Translations under genes and position numbers: made by a program | NCBI RefSeq assembly: GCF_003589595.1 | Contig: NW_020654748.1 | Location: forward strand, 5,011,167 to 5,075,166 | Length of the DNA stretch: 64,000 nt | Origin: Hyposmocoma kahamanoa | Lineage: Eukaryota > Arthropoda > Insecta > Lepidoptera > Cosmopterigidae | Reading direction: 5' to 3' | Shown here: one piece after another, positions 55,401 to 64,000 of the stretch | Numbering within the stretch: position 1 is the stretch's first letter | How the letters are laid out: each line of letters opens with the position of its first letter | The notes under the pieces: model-generated | What the model was told of the DNA's origin: nothing | The model's database searches: none | What the model saw: only the letters and a program-made list of their open reading frames with translations

Positions 55401-56500
55401 CGGTTATGTTAAAGTTTTTCCCAGGAAGTATATATTAATGATGTCGCAAAAACAAAAGCTTCTCTTCTATTTTACAAGTACATTCAACAAAAAAGTTACT
55501 AAAGGTCGACCTCGGCATACATCTCTATCATCTCTACTAGATTTAGGATGTCCCTAAAAAAGTTGAATAGAATAAACAGGTACAAAGAATAAACAGGTGT
55601 GCACGAAAAGAAAAAAGAAGAGAGAAAGAGACAAAAAAGTATATGTCAGGGGCGTAGCCACAGACATATATCTAGATAGACGCCGCAAGTACAGCAATTT
55701 GTATGAAAACCAAGCATGCAACATTTTTTGTACCCACCATGACGTCACAAGAACTATTTAGTGATGGAAACCTCCTTCCACTCGCTCTAAATCGATTGAT
55801 TGAACGGAATACGCGTAACCATGCGTATTCCAGTCAATTAATCGATTCTAAATATAATAATTTTTGTTCAAGTATTAGTTGTAATATTAATATAGTAGAA
55901 AAGTACTAGAATAAGATAGTTAAGTCCTTCATTATACTTGTTTAAAAAAAATGTTGATTACTTAAAAAAATTTAGACTTTAATTTTTATTCAACATATAT
56001 ATTAAAATTATATAGCTTCCAATAAAATGAGCTTATTATATAACTTCGTTTTGTAATAAAGATCTTATCGATTAACCTAAATAATAAAAACGTACGTCAA
56101 AATATGAATATGCGACTGCCTTAATTAATTTTACTAGATGGTTTTCTGTTGGTAATTGATCAAATTCATAAATGGCAAGACAAATGAAAATGTTACTGCT
56201 GACAAAATATGGTAAAATCGTATTAATCAAAAGAGGTTTACTTACTGACTGCCTCGTGTGAATTTTTTGTGATTTGTTTATTATTTCTCGGATTTTTAAC
56301 CTGCTACTCTGCATATTTGGATAGCATCTTAGGTGGGATAAACTAGACCACCTTCGTCCTCGAAAACAACGAACTCATACAAATGACCAACTCCAGGTTT
56401 TTGTAAAGACAGCACTGTTAATTCTTTACATTATATATTTTATATAATGTAATGTAATGTAATTATGCCGCATCTCTCAGACGGTTACGTAATTTCTTAC
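55401..56500. other. Unassigned
   Basis: AT-rich with a purine-rich patch (55605-55640) and an imperfect AT hairpin at 56427-56455. No gene is recognised. Confidence 0.45.
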
Positions 56501-56504
56501 CTAT

Positions 56505-57290
56505 TGTGCGCTTGCCCAAACTCTTCTTCTTCCAATTCTTGATTATACTGATGCCTGCTATCTGGATTTAACCGAAGAACAGCTCAACAAGCTCGAACGT
56601 CTACAAAACTTTTGCATCCGTTTCATTTATGGTGTGAGGAAATTTGATCATGTTTCCATTTATCGCAAGGAGCTGAAGTGGTTACCCGTTAGACTTCGCC
56701 GGAATGCTCATACTCTTAATCTTCTTTATGGCATCTTATTCAACCTCACACACCACCTTATCTTAGGGAGCGATTTGAATTCGCCCATCAATTCAACCCC
56801 CGACTTCTGCGCTCATCTTCAGCTCTTCAACTTAAGATGCCATTGCATACCTCCCAGTATTACGACAAGTCCTTTACTGTTCAGGCTATTCGTTTGTGGA
56901 ACGCTTTACCTTTGTTTGTTCAACAAGCAAAATCATTGAATTTATTCAAAAATATGGTAAAAGAACACTACCTAACTTTAGTATGATTGAACTGCTTAGG
57001 TATTTTTATGTTTTAAAATTATGTTTTAGAAATTTTATATTTATAGGTGTAAGAATATATAGTAGTTTACGATATTCATATATATATATGTATTGATTTT
57101 ATTATTTATTTATAAATATGTGTGTATTTGCATTTATTTATTAATTTTTATCTATTGATTAGTAATTCTTCATACATCGCCGTCTTTTCCCTGTGAATTA
57201 TATAATTACTTCCATCCAAAGGCTGTCTGGCAGAAATAGCTTAAAGCGATAAGACCGCTCATTGTACCACCGCTTATTCTTAATTTAATT
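56505..57290 (+). mobile_element. Jockey/CR1-type LINE 3' end: reverse transcriptase tail plus 3' UTR
   Basis: Plus-strand reading: PILDYTDACYLDL, LERLQNFCIRFIYGVR, LKWLPVRLRRNAHTLNLLYG, a frame change near 56740, then LRERFEFAHQFNPR, PLHTSQYYDKSFTVQAIRLW followed by N-A-L-P, and a stop at 56984-56986. This is the post-thumb region of jockey/CR1-type enzymes. The following 300 bases hold ggctgtctggcagaaatagcttaaagcgataagaccgc, a 3' UTR block I associate with insect LINEs of this kind (recollection). It is 5'-truncated with one frameshift, a different lineage from the RTE pieces. Confidence 0.85.
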
Positions 57291-58434
57291 GTATTGTATT
57301 TGTTTCCTTTTTTTCCGGCGATATATGTAATTATTTGCTCACTATATTTGGATATTCGAAGCAACGTGCTGCAGAAATTATCGAAATTACAGATACTACT
57401 GATAATAGATACTACAAAACTGAAAAAAACACGAAATGTTACTGAACGTTATAAGAAAAGAGTTACAGAATACTTTTATAATATTGCTAGGGTCATAATC
57501 ATTTTCGTCCCTTTGTTTTCAAAATCGATCCGAATCATGTACAGTGTTGCTTATCATATACATCACCCAATGTTAAATTTGGCCAAAAAAATGTACAAGC
57601 GGCCATACCACGTAACTGAATGCATTATACAACAGTGCGTTCGTTCGATATTCATGGCGTATTAACAAAGAAGCCCAAGTATATCGCACCAAGTAAAAGC
57701 CGCAATGTATTACAAATCATGAGGCATACACACGGTTGTATTTGTTTTCTCGAAATTCATACAAAACCTAAATAATTGTTTTTAAAATAAATTATGCATC
57801 TACTGATTACAAAATCACTTGCCCTTAGAAGGAAACGTCCCTGTTTAGTCGTATACCTACAGTTATAGTGCTTTTGCAGTTTATAATGGCACAATTATGC
57901 ATTTTTCGCGTTTTCGACTGGTGTTTATCTACAATAACGGTCGAGCGCGTTCTGAAGCGTAGCAGCGGCGAGTGAATTTCACTTATTTTGGGCACGCGAA
58001 GTACGTATACTTGCGGCGTCTATCTAGATGTATGTCTGTGTGTGTGTATTTATTGTAATAAAGATGATATCTCTAACAATGCCGTGCTGTTCTATTCTAT
58101 TCGGAAAAACAGCAAAACATCTAATTACAAAACAAACGGAATCACATGTCATCGGTAATTAAATATTAAACATGTAGTTTTGCAATTTTCGTCCATTATA
58201 GCAAAGCTCAAGTTAACTGGTCGTTTGAAGTGAAACAGTTGACGACACCCATTGACGACACCCGTCAATTGTATCGAATTCGGGCTGGCCAATCGGAGCG
58301 CACATGTCACAGTAATTATATGGCAGAATAGTTTTCAAACAAATTAAATGACATTTCGCCTCTATTTCTGGTTATATACTCGATGGCTTTATGTGAATCA
58401 GTTTTTACTTAATGCATATATCTTGGGGTGATTG
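57291..58434. other. Unassigned
   Basis: A 123-residue plus-strand frame (57294-57665) is hydrophobic, then basic, and AT-driven, with no recognised domain. Possible residual 3' UTR of the LINE at its start. Confidence 0.4.
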
Positions 58435-58437
58435 CTA

Positions 58438-58890
58438 AAAGTTCAATACTAATCATTGAGAGAGCCCAGCGAGCTATTCTAAATGTTTCTACCTACCGCC
58501 CTTTCCTTTATCCCACTGACCTTCTGTATAAGTTGTGTAAGGTACTAACTGTAAGGAAATTATTTATTAAGTCCATAGTCCTCCAGCAGCACGTTGCATT
58601 CCCTTAAAGTTCTGAAAACACTAACAACAGACGGAAAGATATTGTCTTCCCCAAAATTATATCATATAAACATGTGTCTATTTCTAGATTTTTTGTGTTA
58701 CCTGGACCATTTTTGTACAATAAATTAAAGGTCATATATCATATTGGTCATACCTATTGGTATACCTAATTGGTTATATATCATTTTTGTTACATACAAG
58801 TTAAGGGAATTCTCCACGAAGTCCTATTTTAAAGGACTTCGTGGAGAATCCTATGATGATACAGAAAATTTATTCATTGACTCTAAATAA
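58438..58890 (+). mobile_element. LINE C-terminus related to the 23-28 kb element
   Basis: IIERAQRAILNVSTYRPF and LCKVLTVRKLFIKSIVLQQH align by eye with the C-terminus of the 23.66 kb reverse transcriptase (ERAQRSILKVACFKPYRF, QVLTVRQLFILHTVLRQH). After a frame break, FVLPGPFLYNKL and S-Y-D-D-T-E-N-L-F continue the match to the stop at 58890. It is a diverged, broken copy on the opposite strand. A hairpin lies inside it. Confidence 0.78.
58809..58849. repeat. Perfect 17-bp hairpin inside LINE coding remnant
   Basis: ATTCTCCACGAAGTCCT and its exact reverse complement with a 7-base loop (attttaa). Confidence 0.85.
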
Positions 58891-59687
58891 TGTTATCTAA
58901 TTTAAGAGTATAGGTATATAATTTGCATTTCATTGTTTAACTATTCTTTTGTTTATAATTTAATAATATATCCACCGGCATAATTAGTACTTTTTACCTG
59001 AAATGGAGGATTCTCCTTAGTTCAGGTATATGTGTTATATTTTACATTGATCCGCATAAGTAATCTTTATTTATTCCTTTGTACGATGAGTTATTCTGAA
59101 TTACATTTTTTAGTATTAACTATCAAACCATACAGCTACTTATAGAAGATAAGGAAACTAGTAATCCTTAACATATATACGGACAACTGATATCGTATTC
59201 CAGGCACACAGTTGTTATCGGCTCGAACGTATTCTATTATGTCGCTCAAACTGAATGTAGGTGACAATCTCGTATGTAGTTTAGCATATCACTAGCATTA
59301 CCGAAGTAGAATATCTACTGGAATTCAATATTCAATCTCTTAGTGTTAGAAAATATACAAAATAGCATTTATGTAATAGAACGGTTATGATATATAAATA
59401 TCCAAATGTAATTATTTGGGGCTTTCTTGACACAGTATATTAGGTTTTTTATTTTTCCGATATTTTGGAGCTATTACACGTTTCATGGTAAAAATAAAAT
59501 TAACTCATCTGTGATAAGAAACCTGTAACTAATTAGTGATAATCTTTTAACTGTTATGTATTTTAATTCAAATTTAAAATGTTTTTAACTCATTGGTAAC
59601 CCAATTACACTTAAAATCTATGCTACTTGCCATTTTAATTGTTCCATCACCCTTTCTTTGATATATAATAATAAGTAGATAGTACTT
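58891..59687. other. Unassigned
   Basis: Nothing recognised. Confidence 0.5.
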
Positions 59688-59790
59688 ACGGTAGCAATAG
59701 TGCTTCTCGTGAAAGAGTTTGTCCAGGGAAATACTTCCACCATACATATTTCTTCCGCCAAGCAGTAATGCATTACAGTTTTGAATGGCG
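59688..59790 (+). repeat. Family R, partial copy ending at a palindrome
   Basis: ggtagcaatagtgcttctcgtgaaagagtttgtccagggaaatacttccacc.tacatatttcttccgccaagcagtaatg.cattacagttttgaa, then the match breaks at the palindrome. A faint R word (acttgttcatctttatg) resumes after it. Confidence 0.8.
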
Positions 59791-59791
59791 G

Positions 59792-59848
59792 AGTATCATG
59801 TACTCAGTTTCAGCAGCATCATGCTGCTGAAACTGAGTACATGATACT
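59792..59848. repeat. 57-bp perfect palindrome (28-bp arms)
   Basis: AGTATCATGTACTCAGTTTC.. then AGCAGCAT, a single C at 59820, and the exact reverse complement. No mismatch in 28 paired bases. Confidence 0.95.
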
Positions 59849-59967
59849 TGTTCATCTTTATGTTAATTCACGAGTATAAGTAACGTATGTACATTTGAGC
59901 ATGTTTCGTAGCAGTACCTCTCGCTAAAGGCCAGCGCAAATTGACGGACGGGAAAGCAGAGGACATT

Positions 59968-60203
59968 ACTGCCTCTGTAGCCGAACGGTTACCATGCCCG
60001 ACTGCCACGCAAAGGTTCCAATTTCGATTCCCGGGCCAGGAGAGATATTTGTATGGCCTACATTTATTTCTCTCGTGAGTTTGGGTGTAATTTGTGGCTG
60101 ACTATGTGTGTGTCCATGGCGCCCGCGGCACAGGATTTGCCTAGTGCGGTAATGTTGAGTGTCTGCGTAATTATTATTATTATTATTATTATTATATTAT
60201 TAC
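59968..60203 (+). repeat. SINE family A, copy 6
   Basis: tagccgaacggttaccatgcccgactgccacgcaaaggtt, B-box-like tttcgattcc, full body, and an (ATT)n tail of more than 30 bases (60168-60203). Confidence 0.9.
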
Positions 60204-60204
60204 T

Positions 60205-60260
60205 ATAGACACAACAACAGTTCAATTGTGAACCTCTTCCTTTTTTTTGAAGTGGTTTAA
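60205..60260 (+). repeat. Repeat family T, terminal fragment
   Basis: acaacagttcaattgtgaacctcttcctttttttttgaagtggttta matches the last 50 bases of the 19.0 kb copy. Confidence 0.55.
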
Positions 60261-60807
60261 TAATATCCGCCTTCAAAGTAAATCATTCCCTTCACATACA
60301 ATTCAATAGTAATTCATGTCCACCTCCAAAAAAGTCTGTAAAAGATATAATCTGAGAGTTACAACAAATCAAGTTTCTATCTATATAAATACATTTATCT
60401 AAACTTGAAAGAAAACACTTCATTGAATCACTTCGATTGAGTAAATTGCCTTTCGATTCAATTAGATAAAAGCGACAAGAAGAAAAGGAGAGACGTCGTG
60501 GTTTCATTCACTTGTATTGTTTTACAAATATATCGACGCCGGAAAGCGGTCTTGTGGTATCAATTTTAAAGTATAATTATATACATCATGCTTTAAAACT
60601 GACTTTCTACTAATTCAAATTAAAGTGAAATAATTTTTTGAAACAGTTTTTCGGCCCTGGTGTAAAGTCCTATCTTTCGAGATACGACAAGGTCGCTTTC
60701 CGGTGTCGATAAACAACATTATAAATATGTCATAACAGGGAACTTTGCCTTATGTATGCGCGATTATTTTCTTTAACTTTCCAAAATCGGAACGAGCTTA
60801 GCTCACG
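60261..60807. other. Unassigned
   Basis: Nothing recognised. Confidence 0.5.
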
Positions 60808-60870
60808 TTGCTACTTGGCGGCAGAAATAAGGAATGAGGCAGTACTTAGAAAAAGTACTTTATTTTAACC
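60808..60870 (-). repeat. Family R scrap
   Basis: ctacttggcggcagaaataaggaatgaggcagtactt, the 5' part of R only. Confidence 0.6.
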
Positions 60871-60889
60871 CGCTGCTTAAAAGAGGTAT

Positions 60890-61080
60890 TTTTTTTTTAT
60901 ACGTAACAGACACATGACTCCATTCTACCTGATGTAAATTGGAAAATGGAATCCAAACGCGAAGGAACCTAGAGCAGTGTTGGTACAATTACTTCCCTAG
61001 CCACCTCCACCCTGCATGCCTACAAGATGCCTTTTCACGCTTCGTTTGAAAGGTCCCATATCGTAAGATGGAGGGAATAC
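60890..61080. repeat. Interspersed repeat shared with 16.0 kb
   Basis: attacttccctagccacctccaccctgcatgcctac..ttttcacgcttcgtttgaaaggtccc. Same order as at 16.04-16.10 kb. Confidence 0.55.
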
Positions 61081-61580
61081 ATGCCCAGGAAGGGAGTTCC
61101 ATTTTTCTTCTTTTTTTTCTTTTAAAATTCCATTTCTAAACCGTGTCACAGAGGAAGAAGGCCTATACCCAACAATGGAATTTTATTATTATAATATTAT
61201 TTTTATAATGGTTTGACGATAATTATGATCAAATATTTTATTCTAATTCTACCTCAAACCAAAGCACATCTATTATCTTCCTCTGAATTAACTCTCTACC
61301 GCAACCTACCTTTGTCGACACGGATTGAGCACCAAAACGACCCATCAATCAACTATTAAAATTGATCGTTTAAATTATTGATAGCCTGTTCTGTCCGTAA
61401 AATGAAAATCTTATTGACTATTAAGTTTATTTATAGCATTTGATACCGTTTCAGTATTTTGTTTTTCTTTAGCCAAAAACAATTTGTGTTAAAAGAGTTT
61501 ATTTTGTTTTAAAGCCGAACTTTAGATTCTTTGGTTGATTTTCTGTTGAACGAAAATTTGGAATTGTTTATCACTAATTA
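61081..61580. other. Mostly unassigned
   Basis: A short gaagaaggcctatacccaacaatgg near 61153 resembles the RTE 3' end (gcctatgcccagcagtgg type). Nothing else is recognised. Confidence 0.4.
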
Positions 61581-61797
61581 AACTGCCTCTGTGGCCGAAC
61601 GGCTGCTACGCTGGACTGCCACGCAGAGATCCCAGGTTCGATGCCCGGGCCGGGAGAAATATTTGTATGACCTACATTTATTTCTCTCGTAAGTTTGGGT
61701 GTAATTTGTGGTTGTCTGTTGTGTGTCCATGGCACCCGCGACACGGGGTTTTCTTAGTGCGGAACTAAGTTGAGTGTGTGCGTTATTATTATTATTA
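61581..61797 (+). repeat. SINE family A, copy 7
   Basis: aactgcctctgtggccgaacggctgctacgctggactgccacgcagagatcccaggttcgatgcccgggccgggagaaat, full body, (ATT)n tail. Both pol III boxes are intact. Confidence 0.92.
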
Positions 61798-61887
61798 ATT
61801 AGTGGTTTCTTACTTAATAATGTCCCGATTTTTCGGAACTGGGGGTACTCGTGTTCTCCATCCGTCCGAAACATTTTTTGGATAATT

Positions 61888-62142
61888 GACGACCAAGTCG
61901 TGGACCTAGTGGTCAGCGCCTGTCCATAACAGTTGCAATGCCACTCAGAGCTTCAAAACGCAAAGATCGGGTGCGCAGTGGCAGCTCGTCACTTGAGACA
62001 TATATATAAGCCTCATGTGCCTGTAATTTCACCAGCACCCTTACCGTTCAAAACCGCTCACCTTAATGCTTGGCGGCAGAAGTAGGTAAGGTGGCACTAT
62101 TTCCCTGGACAACTCTTTCACAAGGAGTCATACTGCTCCTTC
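61888..62142 (-). repeat. Family R copy
   Basis: gacgaccaagtcgtggacctagtggtcagcgcctgtccataacagttgcaatgccactcagagcttcaaaacgcaaagatcgggtgcgcagtggcag through aactctttcacaaggagtcatactgct; near full-length with small internal losses. Confidence 0.88.
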
Positions 62143-62539
62143 TAACGCCTAACCTATCTGGAAAATAGGGGGAGGGTGCTGTACGTGTACCCGGGGCGGC
62201 TCATCTAAAGCGCTAGTCTTACAGAGAACTGGATGAAGACTGGAAGAACCTGACTTCGATGGTCCCTGTGCAGGTTCGCTCGCACATGTCATAGTGCTCT
62301 TCCGGCATAACGAAGAGGTTGATAGGAACGGGCATTATTAACAAAACTTACGAGACTGCTCATGATAACGGAAAAATAAAACTTTTTTAGAAGTAGGTAC
62401 GAAGTTCCCAAGATATTTTGGCGGAAAGCCGCGGATTAAGGTTTGGAACAAGGGTAACTAACATAAACAAGTATCTTTTTAGTATTAAACTAATCAGTAT
62501 TCAGATGGAGTGTGCGATTAAGTAGAGACCAAGCCACAC
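62143..62539. other. Unassigned
   Basis: A GC-richer patch near 62170-62300 (gtacccggggcggctcatc) has no recognised frame or repeat. Confidence 0.4.
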
Positions 62540-62770
62540 ACTTTTATTTTATTTTTATTTATTTATTTATTGAAGGGCATATAACAGGATACAATTCTAA
62601 CTTAAAAATCTACTTTATATGACAGTACATAATGCCATTACAGGATAAAAAAAAATATTACGTGATAAAAATGTGCTTATGATTTGATAATTGCATTAAC
62701 ACTAAGATAAATAAGTATATTACAAATTAATATCTATATTTAAATGTATTTTTGTATTCTCTTTCTTTTC
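62540..62770 (-). repeat. Possible retroposon 3' UTR with (AAAT)n tail
   Basis: On the minus strand the region ends ...tcaATAAATAAATAAATAAAAATAAAATAAAAG, like a LINE 3' tail. No coding sequence attaches to it in the window. Confidence 0.35.
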
Positions 62771-63141
62771 TTTTGCATTAGGAGAAATATTATAAGTGTC
62801 AAGGGTACAAAGTTTATTTTCTGTTGTACTTATATTAAAATGAGCAAATTCCGTTTGTCATTTACCCTGACTTATTGTATATATTATATTTTCAACGATC
62901 TATAATACTGTTCATGATGTCTTGAGACCATCTTGTAACTAAAAATGCTGTGTAATAAGTCAAAAGATAATTTCTGTACAAATTGAGGATAAGATGTTTA
63001 TTTTCTGTTACACGTAACTTAAGAGCGTTTTAAGCGAAATCGCTGCCTAGTTTTCTTTGTACCCTTCTACCCTTATTACTTCCATAAGCCATTGAGCCGC
63101 CCAAAGCCTGTTGGAATTTTTTGTAACTAAAAGCAGGTGTT
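62771..63141. other. Unassigned
   Basis: Nothing recognised. Confidence 0.5.
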
Positions 63142-63375
63142 ATGAGTAAAAAAATAAATATTTCGTATTTTCTCCTCTACGTTTATTCAGCAATGTGTAC
63201 ACAAATTCGGAGTTCTTTATCAGAATTTTTGTTATTATACGTGACGATGGAAAGTGGAAGCAAAATGTCAAAAGAGCCTAGTGCAGCGATGTTACAATCA
63301 CCGCCCAAGGACGGTGGTTGTGACGAGCCACCTGCAATATTTAGTCAAGACAAACAAAAAATAAATAAAAAATAA
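63142..63375 (+). CDS. Small open frame of unknown nature
   Basis: 77 codons. The first 35 residues are hydrophobic and AT-driven. From the internal ATG at 63247 (MESGSKMSKEPSAAMLQSPP) the composition becomes balanced and hydrophilic, unlike random frames nearby. It ends in a Lys/Asn run encoded by an A-rich stretch that might instead be a retroposed tail. No domain, no splice context and no repeat match. Could be a pseudo-exon, a processed-pseudogene scrap or chance. Confidence 0.2.
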   Translation: MSKKINISYFLLYVYSAMCTQIRSSLSEFLLLYVTMESGSKMSKEPSAAMLQSPPKDGGCDEPPAIFSQDKQKINKK

Positions 63376-63404
63376 TATTAGACAACATAACATACGTTGT
63401 TACG

Positions 63405-63585
63405 ATTCTAAAGTAAGTAACTAAAGCACTGTGTCATGGAAATCAGCGACAACGACGGTACCACAAACACCCGGACCCGAGACAATATTGAAACATTGAC
63501 CCGGCCGGCAATCGCACCCGGGACCTCAGAGACGACATCTTGAAAATTGGTGTGCAAGCCGCTCGACACGGAGGTCATCAAATTG
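63405..63585 (-). repeat. SINE family U, copy 2
   Basis: cactgtgtcatggaaatcagcgacaacgacggtaccacaaacacccggacccgagacaatattg, acccggccggcaatcgcacccgggacctcagagacgacatc and gtgcaagccgctcgacacggaggtcatca. Same strand and order as 29.45 kb. Confidence 0.78.
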
Positions 63586-63659
63586 CAAAATTTGTCGCAA
63601 AAGATGCCTCTTTACGCCTCGGTTGAAGGACTAAATATTGTAAGAGGGCACTCCCTCTA

Positions 63660-63803
63660 TTCATTTACTTATTTATTCATTCGTTCATAGAAAACCAACT
63701 GCTTCTTACATTTAATAAAATCAGAAACATACATAAATATAAACCCAATTGCAGGTATTTATGTAAATAAATATAACAACGCAACACCTGCACTAATCAC
63801 TAA
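63660..63803 (-). other. 3' UTR and A-rich tail of the edge LINE
   Basis: Follows the stop at 63804-63806. The minus strand ends with gaacgaatgaataaataagtaaatgaatag, a LINE-like tail. Confidence 0.45.
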
Positions 63804-64000
63804 CTATTCAATAAAGTTAGGCAAATAGGATGTCCGTGAGTTTACGTTTAGAACATCACAGTTGAATATATCAATATGCAGGTCATGATTGCTCAGCACA
63901 CTATCCAAGCTCTTGCTAGCTCTACATAGGAAACTGTTTTGTCTATAGTTAGTCTTCGTATATATACTCTGGAAGGGAATTCCATTTATCGACTGTGGGA
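63804..64000 (-). pseudogene. LINE reverse transcriptase C-terminus, cut by window edge
   Basis: About 64 open codons without a start, running in from beyond the window: NGIPFQSIYTKTNYRQNSFL then CRASKSLDSV and DLHIDIFNCDV, ending at TAG (63804-63806). The T-N-Y-R-x-N-S-F-L then R-A block followed by a D-I-F-x-C tail is like the extreme C-terminus of some insect jockey/CR1-type enzymes; this is by eye and from memory. Whether the upstream part is intact cannot be seen. Confidence 0.45.

Noticed and set aside
57294..57665. 123-residue frame following the jockey/CR1 fragment
   Set aside because: It lies in or after the 3' UTR, is AT-driven and has no recognised motif.
61571..61804. CACTAATTAA / TTAATTAGTG flanking SINE A copy 7 as a target duplication
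   Set aside because: The two words are inverted relative to each other; retroposon target duplications are direct.

Overview
The window looks like a gene-poor, AT-rich stretch of animal nuclear DNA, most likely from an insect and probably a moth or butterfly. That placement rests on recollection of the repeat families, because no host gene is available to test it. I found no convincing host exon, operon, rRNA, genuine tRNA gene or CRISPR array. What can be supported is a dense, layered collection of transposable elements in different states of decay.

Layout. 1-8.3 kb: mostly empty AT-rich sequence with small LINE, SINE and TIR-element remnants and a perfect 19-bp hairpin. 8.3-14 kb: three copies of tRNA-derived SINE family A, two copies of retroposon family R (one split by a 299-bp TIR element with TTA target duplication), and tRNA-like repeats. 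15-16.3 kb: the GIY-YIG end of a Penelope-like element, broken by a frameshift and a stop. 16.8-22.9 kb: further repeats, a foldback element, a decayed RTE-type reverse transcriptase tail and a short TIR element. 23.3-28.0 kb (minus strand): the centrepiece, a nearly full-length non-LTR retrotransposon with ORF1 (coiled coil plus FP25K-like C-terminal domain) and ORF2 (AP endonuclease plus reverse transcriptase), ORF2 being split by one extra base in an A run. 28-40.6 kb: SINEs, R copies, a hAT-type MITE, an RTE reverse transcriptase tail, a long-TIR MITE and a 17-unit hexamer array. 41.6-42.7 kb: a three-level nest (R copy, TAA-flanked TIR element, hAT-type MITE). 43-52 kb: sparse, with one GC-rich block of unknown origin. 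52-59 kb: four LINE 3' fragments, one flanked by a 13-bp target duplication, and a second hAT-type MITE copy. 59.7-64 kb: R and A copies, a 57-bp perfect palindrome and a LINE C-terminus running off the window end.

Nothing here forms a pathway. The LINE is the only element with near-intact proteins: ORF1 would package RNA, and ORF2 would nick the target and copy RNA into DNA at the nick. The SINEs and other short elements have no proteins and would depend on enzymes supplied from elsewhere. Family letters (A, R, T, U, V, W, Y) are labels made up for this window.
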